A DNA stretch of 64,000 nt from an uncultured Roseburia sp. (GTDB lineage: Bacteria > Bacillota > Clostridia > Lachnospirales > Lachnospiraceae). Positions 42,398 through 51,700 of the stretch are shown piece by piece. Each line of letters opens with the position of its first letter. The first letter of the stretch is position 1. A program made the translations under genes and the position numbers. The stretch covers positions 68,622 to 132,621 of the forward strand of contig CAKQXQ010000001.1 of assembly GCA_934292805.1 (NCBI GenBank), in the 5' to 3' direction. The notes under the pieces were generated by a model. It saw nothing but the letters and a program-made list of their open reading frames with translations. It did no database searches and had not been told where the DNA came from.

Positions 42398-43237
42398 TTA
42401 TTCACATATTTTTTGAACTATCTGGTTAATAATATCAAGTTTCCAGACATACCCAAGACTACTATCTTTATTGGTTCTTCCGCTATATATCCCGATCAGC
42501 TGTGCACCATCTTCCGTTACTCTTGCCAATACCGGCGATCCACTCTGCCCTTCCCATGTTTTTGCATCTACCAAAAAAGCTTCCACAATACTATGACTTC
42601 TTTCACTCATCAGTGCATCCACTGGAACTACAAGCTGTTGTTCATACTCACTCGCAATTGTTCCATTATTCCAAATAGCATACCATCCATCATGTCCTGT
42701 AGATCTATATCCAAATGGAAAACCTACGACAAATACATTTTCTGTAACATAGTGTTTTTCTTTTTTGTTTGTATAATTGTAATAATACCAGTCACAACTT
42801 TTACACTGTCGGATTTCTTTTATATTTTCAATACTTTTATGATATCGCTCTGTCACATCAATTACTGCAACATCTATCATATCGCTCTTTTCATTTTCAT
42901 ACCATATTTTATCCAACTGACTTTGTATATCCTCATATAATTCAAAAGCTAATGTTGCCTCAAAATACTCGTGGGAACCATCATTATTAATGATATCAAA
43001 ATTCACAACTGCACGTAAAGCTGTCGGAATGGATCCGTATGATGAAATGCACTGTCCAGTAAATGTATTTTTCCCAGTAACCACATGCTTATTTGTTACG
43101 AGAAACATTCTATCTTTATATTTATAGTAAAATCCTGTCGCAGTTCCAAGAATCTTTACATCTTCTCCATAATAATCATCCTTTTGATCACAAAAAATAC
43201 TTTCTATATATACCGATTTTAAAGTGCTACTGTTCAT
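42398..43237 (-). CDS. Trypsin-like serine protease
   Basis: 279 residues with no signal peptide, so cytoplasmic. A trypsin-fold triad is visible: His51 in VTNKHVVTG, Asp122 in SDMIDVAVIDV, Ser232 in WEGQSGSPV. GGGAGG lies before the ATG. Its neighbours are defence-type genes. Cytoplasmic trypsin-like proteases are found as effectors or activators in several anti-phage systems, but the downstream partner here is broken, so whether this one belongs to a system or works alone is unknown. Confidence 0.8.
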   Translation of the reverse strand: MNSSTLKSVYIESIFCDQKDDYYGEDVKILGTATGFYYKYKDRMFLVTNKHVVTGKNTFTGQCISSYGSIPTALRAVVNFDIINNDGSHEYFEATLAFELYEDIQSQLDKIWYENEKSDMIDVAVIDVTERYHKSIENIKEIRQCKSCDWYYYNYTNKKEKHYVTENVFVVGFPFGYRSTGHDGWYAIWNNGTIASEYEQQLVVPVDALMSERSHSIVEAFLVDAKTWEGQSGSPVLARVTEDGAQLIGIYSGRTNKDSSLGYVWKLDIINQIVQKICE

Positions 43238-43324
43238 AATCCTCCCACCGACTACACTATTTTACTATTTGATTAACTATGGGACATTTACAAATAAAAT
43301 TCCTCAGCTATTCTCATTTGATTT

Positions 43325-43444
43325 TTATAATAAATCTACTACAATATTTTTTCCTTCAAGATGTTTCGATTCATATGTATTTCCATTATTTCCCCGATTA
43401 TATTCAACATAAACTTTATAATCGCAAAAAGGCAATTTTTTGAA
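43325..43444 (-). pseudogene. Orphan C-terminal fragment
   Basis: Forty codons between two stops read FKKLPFCDYKVYVEYNRG and ESKHLEGKNIVVDLL then TAA. It looks like the end of a lost protein. No start and no family recognised. The rest of the 43238-43481 gap holds nothing I can identify. Confidence 0.35.
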
Positions 43445-43481
43445 CTAATAAAGTACCTGCACCTTTAACCTTTGTTTCAAC

Positions 43482-44069
43482 CTACTCAAAAAGCTCACTT
43501 ATAAAATATTTTTCAAAATCCTCTCTATCAACCGTATATACATCTTTAAAAAGAATTCCTTTATATTTTGCCAAGTCAAATTTCTTGTCCAGCTTGTCAA
43601 TACCCTGTTTTCCCGCCAATGTTGCCAATTTCTCAGAAAACAAATTAAATGCCTGTGAAGTTGAATAATCTGTATTCGTCTTCTCCTGTTTGTTATTATC
43701 GTTATAAACAATAATAACCGTAGTTTTCCCTGCCACATCGCTTCTTGTGATATTTTCATTCATTACAAGTGTTGACACACTATCATAAATCTTATTTTTC
43801 AACCATTTTTTGTCAATAGTTCCTTCTTCCTGATTTTTAAATTCAATCAAATATGTATCCTGTGGCGTCTTCTCCAAGTAGCCATCGCAGGACATATTTT
43901 TCTCTCCACGTACTTTTTTACAAAATTTGCCTGAAATACCGTCAAAATTATACATTCTATGTCCGGAATCATTATCGTTAATCAATGATATATCATGTTC
44001 CTTGTCATAAGAAAGTTCACTCAACTTTGCAAAATACGGACGATAATCTTTGATCAATCTGTCATTCAT
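43482..44069 (-). CDS. Small PD-(D/E)XK-like protein, partner of AAA ATPase
   Basis: 195 residues. CDGYLEK to YLIEFKNQ gives Asp62, Glu76 and Lys78, the spacing of a PD-(D/E)XK nuclease core (Asp, then Glu-x-Lys on the next strand). Followed by DKKWLKNKIYDS, a helix seen nearly unchanged in the fossil at 30891-31172. It starts 15 bases after the ATPase gene. The ATPase plus small nuclease arrangement parallels Septu and OLD-type systems, but neither protein fits those families closely. Nuclease activity is predicted from three residues only. Confidence 0.6.
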   Translation of the reverse strand: MNDRLIKDYRPYFAKLSELSYDKEHDISLINDNDSGHRMYNFDGISGKFCKKVRGEKNMSCDGYLEKTPQDTYLIEFKNQEEGTIDKKWLKNKIYDSVSTLVMNENITRSDVAGKTTVIIVYNDNNKQEKTNTDYSTSQAFNLFSEKLATLAGKQGIDKLDKKFDLAKYKGILFKDVYTVDREDFEKYFISELFE

Positions 44070-44084
44070 CTTCTGCCCTCACTT

Positions 44085-45359
44085 TTATAACAGCGTTAAT
44101 GGCTGATATAATGCATCATATATGATATTCGTATTGTCTGACACATCCTTGCTTACATATGCCTTACCCACAGGTTCCATATAATAATACCGCCCATGCA
44201 ATGCACAATCATATTCTGCAGTCTTCACTTCTATTGCCCGAATAAAATATGGGCTGTGTGAATTTACTAATATATAAATTCCAAGTTCCTTATATACTCG
44301 AACCAGTATTTCTGCCAGTACAATCTGCCAATTAGGATGCAGATTCACTTCTGGTTCATCTACAATAAGAACATCTCCCTTTTTTAGTGAATAATTCTCT
44401 ATTAGCTGCTGTAAAACGGTAAAAATTTTTAATCCTGCTGACATATTTGAAAACTCAATTTTTTCATTTACATCCTGATCTAAAAACTCCATATTTCCGT
44501 TTTGGTTTTTTATTAAATGTCCATGTGTAACCTGACTTACAATGTCCTTAACTATCTTGTCATTTTCTTCTACCTGCCGTTGTTGGATAAACGTAAGCTC
44601 TTTTTCCTCTGTAAGACTGTCCAACAATTCTTTTGTTGGTAATGTTACCCGACTTGCCAGATTTATTCGCCTTGCTCTCCTGCTCATTTCTTCACAAAAA
44701 TCCAGAACACTGTGTGTTTCAATATAGATTGCATTTTCCTGTTGTAAAATCAATGGTTTTCCTATAATACTCAACTTATTATTCTCTATGGATACAGCTG
44801 ACTCAATATTCTTCTCATCTTCTATTTTCCTATAACTTACAAATGCACTCACGCTTGTACCTATTGAATTAATCTGATTCTTAAAAACTCTCTGATAATA
44901 CTGTTCGACAAAAAAATTCACATATTCCTCCATGCTTCTTTTTAAAATCTTTACAATATTCTCTACCGGCTCTTCTATCCCATCATCCAAAAGATTATTG
45001 TCACTGCAATATTTCTCTATTATTTTTTTCACGTTTTCTGAAATATCTTCTTTATCCCATTTTTCTCGCTCATAAATTGCTAAGATATAAGCTGCTATCT
45101 CTTCATGTGCATCATAAAATGGTGAATTATCAATGTCATTATTTTGTTCTATCCATTGCAGTACTTCGTCTTCTATATCAACTCTTTTGTCCGCCCAAAT
45201 TTTTGCAAACATATCTTTTCTTGCATTTACTGCTGCAAACACACTCTTTGCAATTGTACTCTTGCCAGTTCCGTTCAATCCTGCAACTACAGTAACTCCT
45301 GCCAGTTCGATGCTCGCATCTTTTATTTTTCCTACATTTTGAATATGAATTTCAAGCAT
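44085..45359 (-). CDS. AAA (ABC/OLD-like) ATPase
   Basis: 424 residues. Walker A GLNGTGKST at about residues 28-36, signature-like FSNMSAGLKIF near 320, Walker B VLIVDEPEVNLHPNW near 345 and switch His NSHSPYF. The middle is a long helical insertion (about 60-220). Resembles the AAA_15/AAA_21 ATPases of OLD, Septu and similar systems but has no TOPRIM domain. GGAGG lies 5 bases before the ATG at 45359. It sits between a channel-like membrane protein and the PD-(D/E)XK-like protein, apparently in one operon. Confidence 0.8.
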   Translation of the reverse strand: MLEIHIQNVGKIKDASIELAGVTVVAGLNGTGKSTIAKSVFAAVNARKDMFAKIWADKRVDIEDEVLQWIEQNNDIDNSPFYDAHEEIAAYILAIYEREKWDKEDISENVKKIIEKYCSDNNLLDDGIEEPVENIVKILKRSMEEYVNFFVEQYYQRVFKNQINSIGTSVSAFVSYRKIEDEKNIESAVSIENNKLSIIGKPLILQQENAIYIETHSVLDFCEEMSRRARRINLASRVTLPTKELLDSLTEEKELTFIQQRQVEENDKIVKDIVSQVTHGHLIKNQNGNMEFLDQDVNEKIEFSNMSAGLKIFTVLQQLIENYSLKKGDVLIVDEPEVNLHPNWQIVLAEILVRVYKELGIYILVNSHSPYFIRAIEVKTAEYDCALHGRYYYMEPVGKAYVSKDVSDNTNIIYDALYQPLTLL

Positions 45360-45409
45360 AGCTTCCTCCGCTTTTTTATAGTGAACATTCAAAATTCTAA
45401 CATTATATT

Positions 45410-46813
45410 TCATCTATCATAATCCAATAATTGTCGAACAATATCAATGTATCTCATCAAATCCTTTACATACACTGTTTTCAAATAAAATATTCCTCCA
45501 TAATAATTCTCTCCATCCAATATACCAGATTGCACTTTTAACAAACCATAAGAAGAACATATCTGCAGCGTATATTGGCAGCTCTCTCTTCTCTCATCCG
45601 CTATTTTCTGTATGCCGATTGTATCAAAAGAGCCTCTTATTTCATTACACTCATTATACAAATAGATTATATTATCAAGATCAAAATCAGTCATATTTAA
45701 GAGAGCATTCGAGATTATCAATTCACCATGTGTACACTTTCGATCTTCATTTACGACATTTCCCATTATATAAGCAATAATTGATGCCGGCAAAACAGAA
45801 CTTGATAAAATAATTTTTCTAAATTCATTCGAAATATAAAATGCCCTTTCTTCATCTTTTACATAATTGTAAATTTGATTAATACTCATTTCTATATTCT
45901 TTCCCTGTGCTATGCATCGCCATGCCGCATCAAGTTTCATATTGTTTGCTATATTCGCAATTCCTGTAATCATATCATTTGCTTCATTGATGCGTGGAAT
46001 CAATTTTATTCCATCTCCTATCCAGTTGTGTTTTCCCTCAATATCTTGGAGCTTTTTATATAATTTTTTTAAATCCTCTTTGATATTTGTTTTATCCTTT
46101 TTAATAGTCTCCTGCTCTTTTTTATTCTCGATATTTTCCATCATGCCTGACCTTCTCTCTCTATTTTTCTCATTCTTAATTTTATTAAATGCATACCCAA
46201 TATAGCAAAGAAACATTATCAAATTGGCAATTATTACCGTTATACAATACAACTTTGATATTACGCCAGTTGTTTCTATTCTTGTAATATCTAACGTTGT
46301 AAACGCAACTATTACAGAATATAATAGCTCAAAAGCATTCTTTTCTTCAAAAAAATTTCCAGCAAAACAGTTTTCTATTATATATGCCCCTGAATACAAT
46401 ATAATAATATCCTCTTTAATCTGAAAAAGAAAAATCTTCCAAAATGGATACTTTGATACTCTTTTATTTGTTACCATTACTTCAATCATCATTTTTTGAT
46501 ATATATAATAAATCAAAAGATAAATTGATATCAAAATCCATCTCACAATCCTTGTAAATTGCAGATTATTATATTTCTCCATACAATTTACATCAACTAA
46601 CAAAAAGATTGGTATGGCATATAAAAGTATACAATATTTTTGTGTTTCATTTTTTTCCAAATCGAATAGTATTCTTGAATACGCTTCTGCAATTGTCCAA
46701 ATAATATTGAAAAAAATATACATCACAAAGCATAATATTATTTTGGTTATCCACAAAAAGCCATATTCCCCAACTATAATAAGAATAAAACTATAACATA
46801 ATACTGCATCCAT
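45410..46813 (-). CDS. Membrane protein with ion-channel-like pore region and cytoplasmic domain
   Basis: 467 residues. Five to six hydrophobic helices in residues 1-215, the last two flanking LLYSVIVAFTTLDITRI, the layout of a two-helix ion-channel pore with a degenerate selectivity filter (TLDIT rather than TVGYG). After a Lys/Glu-rich coil (about 225-270) comes a cytoplasmic domain of about 190 residues that I do not recognise. With the AAA ATPase 50 bases downstream it may form a sensor-effector pair in which channel opening is toxic. The channel call rests on one motif and is moderate. Confidence 0.55.
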   Translation of the reverse strand: MDAVLCYSFILIIVGEYGFLWITKIILCFVMYIFFNIIWTIAEAYSRILFDLEKNETQKYCILLYAIPIFLLVDVNCMEKYNNLQFTRIVRWILISIYLLIYYIYQKMMIEVMVTNKRVSKYPFWKIFLFQIKEDIIILYSGAYIIENCFAGNFFEEKNAFELLYSVIVAFTTLDITRIETTGVISKLYCITVIIANLIMFLCYIGYAFNKIKNEKNRERRSGMMENIENKKEQETIKKDKTNIKEDLKKLYKKLQDIEGKHNWIGDGIKLIPRINEANDMITGIANIANNMKLDAAWRCIAQGKNIEMSINQIYNYVKDEERAFYISNEFRKIILSSSVLPASIIAYIMGNVVNEDRKCTHGELIISNALLNMTDFDLDNIIYLYNECNEIRGSFDTIGIQKIADERRESCQYTLQICSSYGLLKVQSGILDGENYYGGIFYLKTVYVKDLMRYIDIVRQLLDYDR

Positions 46814-46884
46814 AACTCTATTCCCATAAAATTTTGTCTTATTGTGTTCTTTTGATCAGCCGAAAACAATTCATTGATATATAG

Positions 46885-47086
46885 TATTTTGCAAGATTAT
46901 TGCAAGATGCAACAATATTCACGTAATCTTTTTTGTTCTTTTATCAGTTTCGATTTCAGTACAATAAATTTATCGCTCGTAAAATAGACGATTTTCCGGT
47001 TCCATTGATTCCAAAAATAACTGTACTTTTCCAATCCACTTCTGCCTATTATAATTTATTGTACTATACTGGGTGTATTTCTTCAA
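46885..47086 (-). pseudogene. Shredded second Septu locus with promoter retained
   Basis: Four stretches match the intact Septu locus in order: ptuB bases around 21055-21085, ptuB bases around 21190-21220, the ptuA Walker A region (22443-22510), and the ptuA upstream region with its promoter (22600-22660). All are in the same orientation but separated by large deletions, so about 1.6 kb has shrunk to 200 bases. The promoter keeps CTTCAA/ATTGTA at 17-base spacing. It cannot encode protein. The remaining sequence between 46814 and 47115 shows nothing else. Confidence 0.85.
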
Positions 47087-47115
47087 CGATAACTACAAAT
47101 TTGATACGTGAACTG

Positions 47116-47334
47116 CTACAGAGCATGAAATGCTTGTAAATCATATAGATCATTGACATATTCCCGAAGAAATGTCTGATTATAGCAAAAGTCTGAATCT
47201 ATAATTGTCAGGAATTCTGAATAAATATCCAGACCTTTTTGAAAAGAATCTTTGTCTATTGTCAATCCTTTATACTTGTCAAATAATTTTTTAAAACTTT
47301 CTTCTTTTGCTATCATATATTGATTACCTTTCAT
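47116..47334 (-). CDS. Small hypothetical protein
   Basis: 66 to 72 residues, starting either at 47334 or at an ATG at 47316 with AAAGG upstream. Composition is that of a normal helical protein (EESFKKLFDKYKGL, SFQKGLDIYSEFL). It resembles a truncated N-terminal region like the neighbouring relics, and the frame ends just where the shredded Septu copy begins, so it may be another fragment. Confidence 0.4.
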   Translation of the reverse strand: MKGNQYMIAKEESFKKLFDKYKGLTIDKDSFQKGLDIYSEFLTIIDSDFCYNQTFLREYVNDLYDLQAFHAL

Positions 47335-47394
47335 TTAAGCTCGTCATTGTTGGAATACGCAGCAGTTTCATCTGTAGTTTAATTTTATAAATAC

Positions 47395-47416
47395 AAAGTC
47401 CCCTCTCAGGAACTTC
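47395..47416 (-). terminator. Probable terminator of glmM
   Basis: AAGTTCC/GGGGACTT stem with a short loop, followed on the minus strand by TGTATTTATAAAATT. Lies 25 bases after the glmM stop. The tail is shared with the hairpin at 31484. Confidence 0.4.
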
Positions 47417-47440
47417 ATATTCATCTCATATTCTATTCTC

Positions 47441-48775
47441 TTACAAAATACTATTAATAACCTCAACCATCTCCCCAACATACTTCCTGCAAAGTTCATC
47501 CGAATCAGCCTCCGCCATCACACGAATCACCGGTTCCGTTCCGCTCTCTCGTAAAATGATGCGTCCGTTTCCTGCCAGTTCTTCTTCGATCTCCTGCTTT
47601 TTCTTCTGCACAGCCGGATTCTCTGTCACAGCTTTCTTATCGGAAACTCTCACATTTTCAAGATACTGCGGATACATCTTCATTCCTTCACACAAAGCAT
47701 GAAGACTCTGCTTCTTCTCCAGGATCACTTCCATGAGCATGATCGCTGTGAGCATTCCATCACCGGTCGTTGCATGCTTGCTGAAAATAATGTGTCCGCT
47801 CTGCTCGCCGCCAAGCACATAGCCATGCTCAACCATAGCTTCATTCACATACTTGTCCCCGACTGTGGTTTTCAGATAGTCAATGCCGGATTTCTCTAAA
47901 GCCTTGAATAATCCAAGATTGGACATGATGGTTGCAACTACTGTGTTGCCTTCTAATCTGCCACTTTCTTTCAGATACTTTCCGCATACATATAAAATAT
48001 AATCTCCGTCGACTTCCATTCCGGTCTCATCCACAGCGATGCAGCGGTCCGCATCTCCGTCAAATGCGAAACCAACATCCAGTTTATTCTCCAGAACAAA
48101 TCTCTGAAGATTTTCAATGTGTGTAGAACCACAGTCTTTGTTGATGTTCAGTCCGTTCGGCTCATTGGCGATCACATATGTTTTGGCTCCAAGTGCATCG
48201 AATACACTCTTTGCTATGGATGAAGTACTTCCGTTGGAGCAGTCTAAGCCAACTCTCATATTCTTGTATGATCTTGTTGCCAGTGAAATAAGATATCCGA
48301 TATAGCGGTTTCTTCCGATTGCATAGTCTGTTGCAGTTCCTACTGCCTCTCCTGTTGCAAATGGGAGTTCTTCTCCGATGCCATCTATGTAATTTTCCAT
48401 TGTTTCTTCGATATTGGAAGCAATCTTGTGTCCATTTCCGTCTATGATCTTGATGCCATTATCATAATATGGGTTGTGGCTGGCTGATACCATAATTCCA
48501 CAATCAAAATCTTCTGTCCGGACAACATAGGCAACACTTGGTGTTGTCGTTACGTGCAGAAGAAATGCATCTGATCCGGATGCAGTGATTCCGGCAACTA
48601 AAGCGTATTCAAACATATAGCTGCTTCTTCTGGTGTCCTTCCCAATGACGATACGTCCTCTGTGTTCTCTGCTGTAATACCAGCCTAAGTATCGTCCGAT
48701 CTTGTATGCATCATCTGCCTTTAAGATTTTATTGGCCTCGCCGCGGAAGCCGTCAGTTCCAAAGTATTTCGGCAT
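47441..48775 (-). CDS. glmM: Phosphoglucosamine mutase
   Basis: 444 residues, full length. FGTDGFRG at the N-terminus, the phosphoserine loop VSASHNPYYDNG, the metal-binding DGDADR, the sugar loop GGEQSGH and the phosphate loop RESGTEPVIRV are all present. Interconverts glucosamine-6-phosphate and glucosamine-1-phosphate for peptidoglycan and wall polymers. A core housekeeping gene embedded in the defence region. It starts 7 bases after the SAMD9-like stop and has no strong ribosome-binding site of its own close by, so it may be co-transcribed and translationally coupled with that gene. Confidence 0.95.
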   Translation of the reverse strand: MPKYFGTDGFRGEANKILKADDAYKIGRYLGWYYSREHRGRIVIGKDTRRSSYMFEYALVAGITASGSDAFLLHVTTTPSVAYVVRTEDFDCGIMVSASHNPYYDNGIKIIDGNGHKIASNIEETMENYIDGIGEELPFATGEAVGTATDYAIGRNRYIGYLISLATRSYKNMRVGLDCSNGSTSSIAKSVFDALGAKTYVIANEPNGLNINKDCGSTHIENLQRFVLENKLDVGFAFDGDADRCIAVDETGMEVDGDYILYVCGKYLKESGRLEGNTVVATIMSNLGLFKALEKSGIDYLKTTVGDKYVNEAMVEHGYVLGGEQSGHIIFSKHATTGDGMLTAIMLMEVILEKKQSLHALCEGMKMYPQYLENVRVSDKKAVTENPAVQKKKQEIEEELAGNGRIILRESGTEPVIRVMAEADSDELCRKYVGEMVEVINSIL

Positions 48776-48782
48776 GATTATT

Positions 48783-51700
48783 TTACTTAATTTCCTTTCT
48801 TGCTTCGTATAATTTTTTTTGAAAATCATTCAAAAGCAGTTCTTCGTCTAATAGGCTAAGATCATAATAAATCCTTCCTTTATTATTCTTTTCACCAATA
48901 ACCTGTGCATAAAAAATATCTTTCTCATGAAAACTACTCATTTTTTTCCCTTTTGGCAATTGGATTTTTGAAATACTTCCAGTTTTATTACGATATTCGA
49001 CAAGTTTAACATGAATATATTCATAATTAAAATCAATTCTTATAACTCTACACTTAACTTTTTTTCCAATAATATTATGTTCTTCTTGTAAATACTCAGA
49101 ATATATAATTTGAACACTTTTATTAAGAGCTCTAACACCATCATATGAAAATCCTGGAATAAAACGTACCTTCTTGCCAATATCTTCTTTTGTGACAGAT
49201 GGACCAGCTTGCCCCGTTGGAAATGGTGTAAAAAACACCTCCATACCATGTGAAAGAATCGTTGCATTTCTTTCATTAGTGTAATGAATTACGACACCCT
49301 CTAAATATGCACCCTTTTCAGTAACAATATCATATCTAACTCTTCCTTTTCCTTCATCAATACAATTAAATAAACGTTGTACGCCAGTTCCCTTTCCTAA
49401 CCACTCATAGATAACATTTTTATTTGGCATATTCTTTGTTTTATCCTTCAACTCATGTAACAAGAGAGGAATTTGAGCCTCGGCCATAGATGAGTTTTCT
49501 ATTGCCTTAACACAAATAAGAATAAAATAGTAATAATAAGCTTCTCTATTGCCTCCTATATTTTTCCAGATAGCCAGCTTTGATAATGCCTCGTCAAGAA
49601 ATAATTCTGGTGAATCTGTTTCTAAAAGTCTTAATGCATTGAACCAGATTCTAATATTTGTCTCATTATTTGGTTCTTGATCTATGTTTTTTTCCATAAG
49701 ATTTAAGATACTATTTATATTTTCCTGATTATGATTTTTTTCAAAAGAACTTCTTTTTGCCCGGGCAATGAATCTACGTATTAATGGTTTATTTGTCTCG
49801 TTTGCTCCTCTCAAATAGCTTTCCCACATTACAATTGTATTTTCTAGACAATTTTCCAACTCTCTAACAGAATCAAATTTTTCATCTAACCTCCTAAGCT
49901 GAAATTCTGTATCCTCATCAGTCTGCATACTGTTAAAACTTTCCATTAAAGATATCGCTCTATCAAAATACTCCATCACCCAACTATCTTTATGCAATTC
50001 TATCAATTCCTGTGTAGAACAGTTATAAATCTTTTTTGCAAAATCAATCACATTTATGCACATATCTATATCAGACATAAAACCTGCACTCTTATGATTA
50101 ATATCTCTTGTTCTTTGGAATGCCTCGCTTGCCCTCTGCAAATGCTCCTGTATCTCATTAATAATTCGTTTGTCAACATTCTTCTCATCTATTAATTTAA
50201 ATAATTTTCTTTCCACAAACTTACGCTCACTAACACCATATATATGATAAAGAAGTGCGTCTATAATTCCTTCACTCTCTGAGAGATTTATTGCATCCTT
50301 AGCTGTTTCTATTCCTCGTTCATAATTTTGTTCAATATTAGTATAAAAGCGTGATAAATGTGCTTTAAAATGTGCCTCCTCTGGATATACCTGTTCTAAA
50401 GATTTAAAAATTCTTCCAATTGCATTATATTTTTCATCTCCCGATGCATATTTCAAGTAATCTTGTATTTTAGTAATAATTGGTGAAAAATCATCTTTAA
50501 TAATCCCCTCGGAATTTCTAGTAATCAAAAGATCTTTGAGAATAGAAATTGTAGAATCGTAATCAATAAAATTATTCAATTTCGATTGTTTAATAAATTC
50601 TATTACAAAATCAGCTAATCTTTCTCCCCTTTGAAGATCTGTAATTTTTTTCTCTCCTTTTGAAATTATTTGATTTAATAGTTCCTTAGCAATCAAGGGA
50701 TGTCTAATTTTTAATTTTTCACCATCTAGTGTAACCAAATTGTCATTTACGTTATTTTTAAATACCCCAATTTCATCATCATCATCAACTATTGTAAAAA
50801 AAGATACCGGAATCAATGTTTCTGCATACATATCTACAATAGCTATGTCTCCAAGTATATTTTTATCATAATCACTTGTAACCTTTAAGAACTTGGAAAC
50901 ATAAGATTCTATTCCTTCAAAATCCTCATCAAAAACATATAATGCCATTAAAAAAGGTATTCTACTTGTTGGATTTTTTTCTATAGATAAAAGTCTTTTT
51001 TCTGCATCATCATCCATATAATCCTTGAGATTTTCTTTCATACTTTCAACTTCATCATCTGTCAAAAGTGCTAAATCTCCATCTTTTAATCTTCGCGTAT
51101 CATCAATTCTCTTCACATAAACTACTACATGTGGTATCAAATTAGCTTTTAATTGAAAATGCAATTTGTCTATGTCGTCATCAATAATTGCATTTTCAAC
51201 AAAAATCACAATCGACATTTTTACTTTATCATATAGTTCTCCTATTTGATTTGTAGTTGCATTTTCCTCAAAACATTTTAGCATCACAACTGGGTATACT
51301 TTACTCATATGATATGCCACTTGCCTTGCTAATGTTGTTCCTCCCGCTCCCGGATTATGTCGAACTTCCAAAATGCTATATGGTAAATTTCTACATCTTT
51401 CTGTAATTTCGCTACAAATTGTAGAAAAGTGTTTATTTCTGTTAATGGCATAACCATTTTTTATACCATACCAACTAATAGGTTCTTTTGCCTTTAAAAA
51501 GTCTTCTTTTGGGTAAGGATTTTCAGATTCAATATCTATCTTATCATGTAGAATTGTTAAATGACTATAACGTTCTAATGAAATGGACACAGCTCCATCC
51601 TTGCCAATAATATTGTATCCTGCGTTTTCTTTTTTCAGTCCTAATAGAGATGAAAAATTATTTAACCCTGAAACAAATTCTTTAATACTCATAGGATACT

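Noticed and set aside
44085..45359. OLD-family nuclease
   Set aside because: The ATPase ends soon after the switch His and has no TOPRIM domain.
31181..47410. AT-rich motif tagttta..ataaa..aaag near 31.2, 31.5 and 47.4 kb as a recombination site
   Set aside because: Two of the three are better explained as tails of terminator hairpins; the third match is weak.
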